From Bacteroides sp. (lineage in GTDB: Bacteria > Bacteroidota > Bacteroidia > Bacteroidales > Muribaculaceae), in the NCBI GenBank assembly GCA_014802335.1, contig JAAVCL010000027.1, positions 1 through 64,000 on the forward strand: DNA of 64,000 bases, written 5' to 3'. The number at the start of each line of letters is the position of its first letter. Position 1 is the stretch's first letter. The position numbers were made by a program, and so were the translations under genes. The notes beneath the pieces were generated by a model. That model saw nothing but the letters and a program-made list of their open reading frames with translations. It did no database searches and had not been told where the DNA came from. Shown here piece after piece: positions 7,586 to 15,728 of this stretch.

Positions 7586-10399
7586 CTAATACCATTGAAT
7601 ACCATTGGCCGACCGAGAACGTTGGTCATATTTGAAGTCTTTGAGAAGTGACGACTTGACAGCGATGTGAAAATTGTAAGACTTATATGGTCCCACCGGA
7701 ACAAAAGAACATGACATCGTGAAACAATGGATATCGCGGCTTACGGTGCAGTTCATATAGGCAAGCTTGTGCAGATTGAAGTCGTAGCTTGCCGAGAAGG
7801 CAAAATTCCAATTCTTAGTGGGACGAATATTTCCGTTAAAACTTAGATTCTGATTCCATCTCCCTTTATATTCCATGTTATTATAGTCGAAGTCTCCATA
7901 ACCGTAGTTCACCGAATAATTTATTGAGAAGCTCCATGGACATTCCCATGATGCATATCCATCGGCATCCGATGTTTCTCCTGAATCGCTCTTTCCGCGT
8001 TTCTCTCTTTTGCGTGAGGCCATGTCGCCGAATGCTTCGTGTTCTGTATCCTCATCATTGTCTTCGTCTGAATATGGCTGGCGAGAGTCGCCTCCATTAT
8101 TATTTTTTCTCTTAAACGTATCGTTGTTGAAAGTATAAGAAAAACTTGTGCCGGCAGATGAAAGGCGGTAGAGGCCTTTCCCTTCCTGGATGCGGAATCG
8201 ATTTACCTGCACCGGACTGCCCGATGCATTCAGTTTGTAGACGTATGGATCCCATGTGGAATTAATGTTCAGATTGAAATTTTTTACCAATCTCAACATT
8301 ATATTCGCTTGCAACGGACTTAATCGCAGTGAGTCGGCAGCCATATTATAGCTACTTGAAAGACTCAGGTTTTCAATAAGTGAAATCTTTTTGACTCCCG
8401 TGGAATCTTTGTCGCTTTTAACCTTCATTTCAAGGTTATTGGCCAGATTCAATGACACCAATCCGCTTTTTCCTCTGGATGGAACTCCAAATATTCCGTG
8501 AGAAAAATAGGAATAATCCTTTCGGGTAAGATTGCCGGCCATATCCGTATAATAATAGTAATTATATATTCCCCAGCCGGGCATTCCGAAATCGGGATTC
8601 CAAGAAACCGAAACGGTTGGGGTAAGGACGTGGCGGATCATCTGCACCTTGTCCCCGAGAAACTTCATTGGCTTCCAGAAACCGTAAATCTTAGTGTCCA
8701 GACCTACTGACGCATTGAAATCAAAAATATTGAAGAATCCATAGGTAGTGTCTTGAATTTCGCGAGATGCTTGGGTGTCCCACTGCCTCTTGATCTTGGA
8801 AGTATACATCCTGTCGTTGAGGGTCACGGAAGGGGAGACATTGAAATACTTAAAAATCGAGAATGTGGCCGAGATTGGCAACGAGTGCTGAAATCCGTTT
8901 CGCCAATCTTTGATAATGTTCTTTTTAAAGAATTCATCCTGCCCGCTTGTCAGAGAGTTTTGGAAACGACCCGAATAAGACATTCGAATTTTCTCATACC
9001 ATCTTTCGCTGCCCATCACCTTTTTGCGTTTGAAGGGATTGGTCTGCGACATGGTGACTGTCAGATTCGGAAATGAAACCGCAAGGGTTGAATCCTGAGT
9101 ACGCTGTGTGATATTGGCCGTCGTTGAAAAACTCCACTTCGAGTTGGGTATGCGATAGGTAAGATTGACAGTACTCGATTTTGTATTCTCTGTAAACGAT
9201 GAACTGTAATATGAATTCAGATCATTTCGGGAATAACCGGAAGTGGCAAAATTCACTGATGCCGACAGGTTCAGATTTGGATTAGCCTTGGCATCCTGCG
9301 TGTGACTCCATAGAACCTGGAAATTTCGCATCCGGTTATAGTCGGGGGCTCCTTTATCGCCGGTAACAGTGTTGAGGAACGAAATGTCGAATGTGCCGTT
9401 GAACCGATAACGCTTCACATAATTCACGTGTCCCGACAGACCCCATGATCCCTTTGTGTATATTTCTCCGGTAAGGGCAAGGTCAACATTATCATTGATG
9501 GCAAAATAATAGCCACCGTTCCTAAGATAAAATCCTAAGTTGTAATCCTCTCCGAACGAAGGGAAAATAACCCCGCTTGAATATTTCTTGGAAAATGGGA
9601 AATAACCGAATGGCAGTGCAAGAGGCAAAGGCACGTCTGCAAGCACCATATATGCCGGCCCGGTTACGACATCCTTTTGAGGTCTGACCTTGGCCTTTGT
9701 AAGCTGGAAATAGAAGTGAGGATGATCGTGATCGTCACATGTGGTGTAACGACCGTTTTCAAGATAGAAAGAGCCGTCTTCCATTCTTTTGGCAATCCCT
9801 CCGGTCACAAAGCCGTCATCCTGCTCGGTTACAACTCCGGTGATATAACCTCGTTCTGTCTTGAAGTTATATTTCATCGTTTCAGACTCATATTCCCCCG
9901 ACTTATCTTTAAACACCGGATTCCCCGCGATAACTCCTGCTGAATCAGGCATGCCGGAGGCGTAGACAGTGCTGCTGTCAAGTTCCATGTGGATTTGTGC
10001 GGAATTCAACTTGAAATTCTCGTATTCCACTGTGCTGTTTCCAAAAAGGGCGGCATTGTTAAGGCCCGAAAGGACAAGCGAATCGTGGGCTGTAAATGTT
10101 ACTGAGCTTTCAAGATCAACCTTTGAACGGTTGATGCGTGTGAGTAAAGTCTTTGACGACAGACTGTCGGGTATGGCCTCTCTGTCGTCGGGTTGCTCCA
10201 TTGAAACCGAATCATTCCCATTTGCATAATCATCGGAATCCTCTATTATTTCCTCAGAGGACGCAATAATATAACCGGTGTCGGCGGAGGCTGTGTCCTG
10301 GGTGGACATCTGCTCCCGATGCCGGGGAGTGTCTTGACTGCGGGAATAGGCCATGCATATCAGCACGGCGATTGTTATATAGAGTAGAAAACGTCTCAA
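7586..10399 (-). CDS. lptD: Putative LPS-assembly protein LptD (OstA-like N-terminus, beta-barrel)
   Basis: 937 aa, signal peptide, OstA-like N-terminal region (NSTVEYENFKLNSAQIHMEL), long alternating beta-barrel segments. Confidence 0.8.
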   Translation of the reverse strand: MRRFLLYITIAVLICMAYSRSQDTPRHREQMSTQDTASADTGYIIASSEEIIEDSDDYANGNDSVSMEQPDDREAIPDSLSSKTLLTRINRSKVDLESSVTFTAHDSLVLSGLNNAALFGNSTVEYENFKLNSAQIHMELDSSTVYASGMPDSAGVIAGNPVFKDKSGEYESETMKYNFKTERGYITGVVTEQDDGFVTGGIAKRMEDGSFYLENGRYTTCDDHDHPHFYFQLTKAKVRPQKDVVTGPAYMVLADVPLPLALPFGYFPFSKKYSSGVIFPSFGEDYNLGFYLRNGGYYFAINDNVDLALTGEIYTKGSWGLSGHVNYVKRYRFNGTFDISFLNTVTGDKGAPDYNRMRNFQVLWSHTQDAKANPNLNLSASVNFATSGYSRNDLNSYYSSSFTENTKSSTVNLTYRIPNSKWSFSTTANITQRTQDSTLAVSFPNLTVTMSQTNPFKRKKVMGSERWYEKIRMSYSGRFQNSLTSGQDEFFKKNIIKDWRNGFQHSLPISATFSIFKYFNVSPSVTLNDRMYTSKIKRQWDTQASREIQDTTYGFFNIFDFNASVGLDTKIYGFWKPMKFLGDKVQMIRHVLTPTVSVSWNPDFGMPGWGIYNYYYYTDMAGNLTRKDYSYFSHGIFGVPSRGKSGLVSLNLANNLEMKVKSDKDSTGVKKISLIENLSLSSSYNMAADSLRLSPLQANIMLRLVKNFNLNINSTWDPYVYKLNASGSPVQVNRFRIQEGKGLYRLSSAGTSFSYTFNNDTFKRKNNNGGDSRQPYSDEDNDEDTEHEAFGDMASRKREKRGKSDSGETSDADGYASWECPWSFSINYSVNYGYGDFDYNNMEYKGRWNQNLSFNGNIRPTKNWNFAFSASYDFNLHKLAYMNCTVSRDIHCFTMSCSFVPVGPYKSYNFHIAVKSSLLKDFKYDQRSRSANGIQWY

Positions 10400-10458
10400 A
10401 GTTGTGTTGTTGTCTCTCTGGTGTCTGATATTAATGACATTGACACCAATTCAAGCTA

Positions 10459-10489
10459 CAAAGTTATTTGATTTTGCGCAATCTTCAAA
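10459..10489 (-). promoter_or_regulatory. Bacteroidales-type promoter for the LptD-like gene
   Basis: Minus-strand TTTG (10489-10486), N19, TAACTTTG (10466-10459). Confidence 0.6.
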
Positions 10490-10663
10490 ATCAAAGTTTG
10501 TTAAATTTTTTCTCTCTCTTTTATACTTACCAAATTGTGCGATGGCTCATTTGATTATGATCGGGCGCCGGAAATGGTGCAAAATTACTGCTATCGGGTA
10601 ACAACATGTAATTGTCGGTCACATTTTTTAGTAAATGCTTTAAAAAATACTGCATAATAGGTA

Positions 10664-10695
10664 TTTGCCAAGCAGATTGCATGATGTAACTTTGC
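10664..10695 (+). promoter_or_regulatory. Bacteroidales-type promoter for pncB
   Basis: TTTG 10664-10667, N19, TAACTTTGC 10687-10695. Confidence 0.65.
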
Positions 10696-10768
10696 AAATG
10701 TAAAAGTTAGCCTGATTCTGATAGCGACATAGTATTGATAATTACGTAAGCTCCTTTTGTAAAATGGA

Positions 10769-10816
10769 AGACGCGACTTTCCCAAATCGGATAGTCGCGT
10801 CTCCCCGTTATTGGGG
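10769..10816 (+). other. Structured 5' leader upstream of pncB
   Basis: agacgcgact (10769-10778) / agtcgcgtct (10793-10802) perfect IR, followed by ccccgttattgggg. Confidence 0.5.
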
Positions 10817-10927
10817 GCAGAGGCAGGGGAGGGGTGGAATAAACTTTATTTTTTGTTCATGTCGGTTTTAGTTGGTAATTTCTAAATATTTATATACCTT
10901 TACTCTCTCTAAGCCAAAAATAAAGAT

Positions 10928-12136
10928 ATGAGCCCGATTATAACCCATTTCACCGATGACGATCTCTATAAATTCACAATGTGTTGCGCTGTAATTGAAA
11001 ATTTTCCGCGCACTCAGGTTAAATATCAATTTAATGATCGGAACAATACGGTTTACCCCACGGGTTTTGCTGATGCAGTGGCCGAACAGATAGCCATGCT
11101 CGAGGATGTTGTCATTACCGAAGAAGAGATTGAGTTTATGCAGAAAGCCTGCAAGTATATTCCTTGTTGGTTTTACAGCTTTCTTAAAGGATTTCGTTAT
11201 GACCGCCGCTGGGTAAAAGTCTGGCAGGATGAAGAGGGGCATTTGCATCTGGAGATAGAAGGAAACTGGAGTTATGTTATCCTTCTTGAAGTGAAGTTGC
11301 TTGCTATAATTTCCGAATTATATTATATCATGACCGGAGAGGCCGGACAGCTCGATTATGAGCAATTTGTCTCCGACTCGGAAATAAAGGCTCGGCGTCT
11401 CATCGAAGCCGGGTGCATGTTCAGCGATTTCGGAACACGTCGAAGGGCTTCATTTAAGGCTCAATATACATGCGTTGCCGCAATGAAGGCATGTAATGAA
11501 CGGGTCAAGGGTCCCGGTTGCTTTGTAGGAACAAGCAACGTATGGCTCGCCAAGGAGTTTGATTTGAAACCTATCGGAACGATGGCACATGAATTGATAT
11601 GTGCGATTGCAGGCATGTACGGACCTCAGATGGCTAATCACCTTGCTATGGAGACATGGACAAGAACTTATAGGGGAGCACTCGGCACTTTTCTTTATGA
11701 CACATACGGGTGGAACATATTCAGCTTGAATTTTTCTGAAGATTTCGCAAATCTGTTTAAGGGGCTCCGCGTGGATAGCGGAGACAACTTCGAGCAACTT
11801 GATCTGATTGTGAAAAAGTATAAATCGCTGAATATCGATCCTTCAACCAAACAGGTTGTGTTCAGCAACGGGTTGAATGTTGACGATGCCATTGCAATTC
11901 AAAAGTATGCTGAAGGTAAATGTATACCCTCCTTTGGAATCGGAACACATTTCACAAATGATTTCCCGGGAATAAAACCCCGAAATATAGTTATTAAGCT
12001 TCTTGCAGTTAAAATTACGGAACTCTGGCCTTTCTACTGCGACACTTGTAAGCTTAGTGAAGACAAAGGTAAATACACCGGTAATTCAGAGACGGTAAAG
12101 CGATTCCTCGAAGCTATTCATTATGACAATCATTAA
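10928..12136 (+). CDS. pncB: Nicotinate phosphoribosyltransferase
   Basis: 402 aa; MSPIITHFTDDDLYKFTMCCAVIENFP; DFGTRRRASFKAQY; RVDSGD. Confidence 0.93.
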   Translation: MSPIITHFTDDDLYKFTMCCAVIENFPRTQVKYQFNDRNNTVYPTGFADAVAEQIAMLEDVVITEEEIEFMQKACKYIPCWFYSFLKGFRYDRRWVKVWQDEEGHLHLEIEGNWSYVILLEVKLLAIISELYYIMTGEAGQLDYEQFVSDSEIKARRLIEAGCMFSDFGTRRRASFKAQYTCVAAMKACNERVKGPGCFVGTSNVWLAKEFDLKPIGTMAHELICAIAGMYGPQMANHLAMETWTRTYRGALGTFLYDTYGWNIFSLNFSEDFANLFKGLRVDSGDNFEQLDLIVKKYKSLNIDPSTKQVVFSNGLNVDDAIAIQKYAEGKCIPSFGIGTHFTNDFPGIKPRNIVIKLLAVKITELWPFYCDTCKLSEDKGKYTGNSETVKRFLEAIHYDNH

Positions 12137-12194
12137 CTGAATAGTCGGGATTCAATCTGTAAACGGAGTCAGCATTGTTGTTGGGGAACAGAGC

Positions 12195-13886
12195 TTATGC
12201 TAAGAATAAAACGATAAGCGAGGAGAAGACAAGTGTGATATTTGCAACGGCATAAGTGAGAGTGAATCCAAGGTTTGGAACATCACTTTGCAACGTGTCG
12301 CGCACTGCTCCGATGGCGGCCACACAAAGCCGGCCTCCGGCCACGCACCCTAAAGTCTCGGGGGTGGAAAGTTTGAATACCCTGCGGGCTATTATTATGT
12401 TTAGAACAAGGGCTAAGAGCGTGCAGACAGCCCCGACAATAAAAATCAGCCAGCCGGCCGTTTTAAGTCCATACACAAAGGATGCCCCTGCGGTAAGCCC
12501 TATTACGGCAATAAACATATTGATTCCCAAATTGTCGAAAATCCAGATTACCGGCGCCGGAATGTGTCCGAAAGTAGGGCGGCGCGTACGGATCCACCCC
12601 AATAATAACCCTACTATAAGCGCACCGACACTCGCACCCAATGACATTGGTATTCCTTTAATTTTAATTGCGAGGCTTCCGATAATGCAACCCAGGGCAA
12701 TGCCAAGTCCGACAAAAACCATATCGGTTGTGTTGGTCTGACGATCGGGATAGCCCATCTCTTTTGCAGCAGCCTGCACATCGCGCGGCCAGCCCACAAG
12801 TGTTATTATATCGCCCGGTATTATTTCAGTTCCGTTAAGCAACGGTATGTTATGACTGTTCCTTTTAAGGTTCGCAACCATCACTCTCTCCATATAGGGT
12901 GCTTTTCGCAGGGCACCGAAGGTTCCGATATTGAATTTCGAAGAAATGGTGACAGGTGTTTTCTGAGCACTGAAATTCAGAAGTTCAGGGTCAAGAACTT
13001 CAGGGCCGATATTATCATCAAATGTCACCATTGATTCTTTTCGTCCGGCAATAACGATATGGTCACCTTTCGATACCAGCATATCAGGAGTTGGATCCAT
13101 TATTTTTCCGTTTATACGAGCCCGCTCAATTACCAGTCTTCCCTGCGAAGTGTTGATGTAAGTTTCTATTTCCGAGACGCTGCGTGGAGATGTAAAGTAG
13201 TCGCTTTTTGCAGAGAAAGCTCTGAACGAAACCGGACGGCTTACTTTTATTTGCCCCGGGGCAGGAGTGTCATCCCGGTCCATTTGCTGTTCAATTATGG
13301 CCACATCCTGTTTCACCTTATCAATGCCTCCCATAAGTTTTGGAGCGACAGAAGAAAGAAACCAGGCCGTGCCAACCGTTCCGAAAACGTATGTAACTGC
13401 ATAGCAGGCGGGTATAATTGCGAGAAGGTAAGAAATCTTTTCATTATCATACGGCATTTCCCTGACAGTGTCGCTCAGCATCCCCAAGCTTGCCGAAACT
13501 GTCTGCGAGCCGGCAAACAATCCCGTGGAAATTCCATTGTCATATCCCATAAGCGCGCCAGCCGCCATAACGACGCCGACACACACCAATGCTTCAACAA
13601 CTGCAAATAGAGCTTGCTTTTTCCCTTTGCCGAGAAGAGAATGGAAGAATTGCGGACCCACGCTGTAACCAGTCGAAAATAGGAAAAACAGGAAAAATAC
13701 ATTTTTTACGATATCGGGAACCTGAATTTTAAACTGACCTATGATCACACCCACGATAAGTGTGGCGGCCACGGCTCCCAGACTAAAGGATTTATAACGC
13801 AGTTTGCCCAGCCAAAAGCCAAGTCCAACGGTTAGGAACAGTGGAACAAGGGGGTGCGTCTGAAGGAAAGTAATTATATGATTCAT
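12195..13886 (-). CDS. AspT/YidE/YbjL-type transporter with central TrkA-C (RCK_C) domains
   Basis: 563 aa, two homologous membrane halves flanking RCK_C-like regions; LFAGSQTVSASLGMLSD. Confidence 0.85.
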   Translation of the reverse strand: MNHIITFLQTHPLVPLFLTVGLGFWLGKLRYKSFSLGAVAATLIVGVIIGQFKIQVPDIVKNVFFLFFLFSTGYSVGPQFFHSLLGKGKKQALFAVVEALVCVGVVMAAGALMGYDNGISTGLFAGSQTVSASLGMLSDTVREMPYDNEKISYLLAIIPACYAVTYVFGTVGTAWFLSSVAPKLMGGIDKVKQDVAIIEQQMDRDDTPAPGQIKVSRPVSFRAFSAKSDYFTSPRSVSEIETYINTSQGRLVIERARINGKIMDPTPDMLVSKGDHIVIAGRKESMVTFDDNIGPEVLDPELLNFSAQKTPVTISSKFNIGTFGALRKAPYMERVMVANLKRNSHNIPLLNGTEIIPGDIITLVGWPRDVQAAAKEMGYPDRQTNTTDMVFVGLGIALGCIIGSLAIKIKGIPMSLGASVGALIVGLLLGWIRTRRPTFGHIPAPVIWIFDNLGINMFIAVIGLTAGASFVYGLKTAGWLIFIVGAVCTLLALVLNIIIARRVFKLSTPETLGCVAGGRLCVAAIGAVRDTLQSDVPNLGFTLTYAVANITLVFSSLIVLFLA

Positions 13887-13953
13887 TTCGGTAAGTGCTG
13901 TCTCAGTTCGGAAAAGTCTCTAAGGCTTCGCCTTGGATTCTTTTTTAAAATAA

Positions 13954-14009
13954 ATATAGGCAAAAGGCAGGTCAGATGCATGATTGCTCTTCCCTCCTTT
14001 TGCCTATAT
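13954..14009 (-). terminator. Inverted repeat, probable terminator of the 14085 gene
   Basis: atataggcaaaagg / ccttttgcctatat, perfect 14 bp, followed on minus strand by a T-rich tract. Confidence 0.6.
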
Positions 14010-14084
14010 AACACTCTTGACCCCTCGAATTGTTGACCGGGCGTTGTGTCTTCTTTGGTTGGGGTCTAAAACCGGGTATTGTTC

Positions 14085-14624
14085 TTACTCACTTAGTTGG
14101 CGATATTCTTTCATGAACGACATCAGTGCACGCACTCCAATGCATAAGCCTAACAACATTCCGCAGATGATACCCAACACCATGTAGCGATCGTTCACGG
14201 TGAGATATATAAACCAGCCAACCACCCCAAGAGCCCAAGGAAGCAGGATTAATATAAATTGCAGATGTCGTTTCCTATAAAACAGGGCAAGTTTTGACAC
14301 CTCGTTAACTGTCATTGTATTAAGGTTTATTTTTCCAAGTCCGAAATATAGCCACATATCCATTACTGCGGCGGTAGTGAAATAGAGTAACCATGCTAAA
14401 AGAAACCAAAAATTGTCGGTTGCAAAAATATTGATCAGTTTACCGTTTATGGCCATTAAGGTTAGTGCAGGAATCATTATCAGACTCACTATTGAAAAAG
14501 TGCGATAGCGCTGTCTTAACTTGTCAAGTGCAGTGAAACGAACTTTTCCGCTTATGATATCTTCATATTCTGTTGCTGATATGCGATCGAAGTGTGAATT
14601 CTGCCAATTTTCTTTAATATCCAT
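14085..14624 (-). CDS. Small multi-spanning membrane protein encoded after an ECF sigma factor
   Basis: 179 aa with about 4 hydrophobic segments; starts about 5 nt after the sigma gene stop. Confidence 0.75.
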   Translation of the reverse strand: MDIKENWQNSHFDRISATEYEDIISGKVRFTALDKLRQRYRTFSIVSLIMIPALTLMAINGKLINIFATDNFWFLLAWLLYFTTAAVMDMWLYFGLGKINLNTMTVNEVSKLALFYRKRHLQFILILLPWALGVVGWFIYLTVNDRYMVLGIICGMLLGLCIGVRALMSFMKEYRQLSE

Positions 14625-14629
14625 TTTTC

Positions 14630-15271
14630 TTACTTGTTAAGGTGAATGTGTGCTATTTTTTCTTTTGCCCTTTTAAGGCGTGTGGCCAATGTGTTACGTG
14701 TCAATCCTGTCAGATCTGCTATTTCTTCGTAGCTCATTCCTTCAAGCCAGGCCAGTATGATCGCTTTATCAGTGGGAGAGAGCGATTCAATGCAACGATG
14801 AAGCTCACTTATCATTTCTTTATCCGAATCATTTTCTTCAATTACGTCATAGAGCGAGTCTATACTAACGGTAGATAAGTCCTTTTCTCTTTTGCGAATG
14901 GTTGAAACGCAAGTATTAAGCGTCACTCTGTAAATCCATGTGCGCAAGGTGGAATCTCCTCTGAAAGTCTTGAGACCCTGCCAAAGGTTTATAAGAGCAT
15001 CTTGTCGCAAATCGTCATATTCATCGCGTGTGCGTGCATAGCCGAAGCAGATGCGAGATATGATGTCTTCGTGTGTTCTTATCGCAACTTCGAAAATTTC
15101 GATTCGTTTACTTTCGTTGACTGAAGATTTATTTTCCCCTAAAGCAAACAGATATTTATCAAATTTTATCGCAATTTTGCAAAGCAATAGCTGAACAAGA
15201 TTGCAAAAGCGAGAATGGAATGGTGTGAAGAAATCAACGCCGGTACGATAACAGGATGATGTAACATTCAT
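14630..15271 (-). CDS. RNA polymerase sigma-70 factor, ECF type (N-terminus uncertain)
   Basis: DEYDDLRQDALINLWQGLKTFRGDSTLRTWIYRVTLNTCVSTIRK (sigma region 2) and LSPTDKAIILAWLEGMSYEEIADLTGLTRNTLATRLKRAKEKI (region 4). Confidence 0.9.
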   Translation of the reverse strand: MNVTSSCYRTGVDFFTPFHSRFCNLVQLLLCKIAIKFDKYLFALGENKSSVNESKRIEIFEVAIRTHEDIISRICFGYARTRDEYDDLRQDALINLWQGLKTFRGDSTLRTWIYRVTLNTCVSTIRKREKDLSTVSIDSLYDVIEENDSDKEMISELHRCIESLSPTDKAIILAWLEGMSYEEIADLTGLTRNTLATRLKRAKEKIAHIHLNK

Positions 15272-15451
15272 TGAAAGTTAAGTTTATGAATAGATTATTA
15301 CCTTTGCGCAGTCCATGGAAGATAATAATCAATTCAACGTTTATTATGAAGCGACTCTAATTTATCAATACTTCACAATGTTTTGTTGTTGTTTTACTCT
15401 ATTAGTCGCGAAAGTAACCAAATAGTTTCATCTAAATTAAAAATTTTTCGA

Positions 15452-15647
15452 TAAGTAAGTTTGAGAAATTAGCTAATAGTTCTTTTTAGAATTTGAACAA
15501 GAGGATTTGTTCCTTTCATTCAGTCGCATAGCCCGCTATGCGACTGAATGAAAGGAACAAAGACACCGTTCAAAACCCAAAAGAACATTAGCTTTCAATC
15601 CAAGCTTACTAAAATTATAGTATTAACTAATTTTGAAAACTTACTTA
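15452..15647. repeat. Full-length (196 bp) palindromic element E1
   Basis: Terminal IR taagtaagtttgagaaattagctaata / tattaactaattttgaaaacttactta (23/27); internal perfect 27-bp arms at 15506-15561. Confidence 0.65.
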
Positions 15648-15728
15648 AAGGCTCGCAGTTCAGATCTGAACCGCTTGACCCGGTATACTTATCAGGTTAT
15701 CGTATGAACCCGGTCTGTTTCCTCTCTC

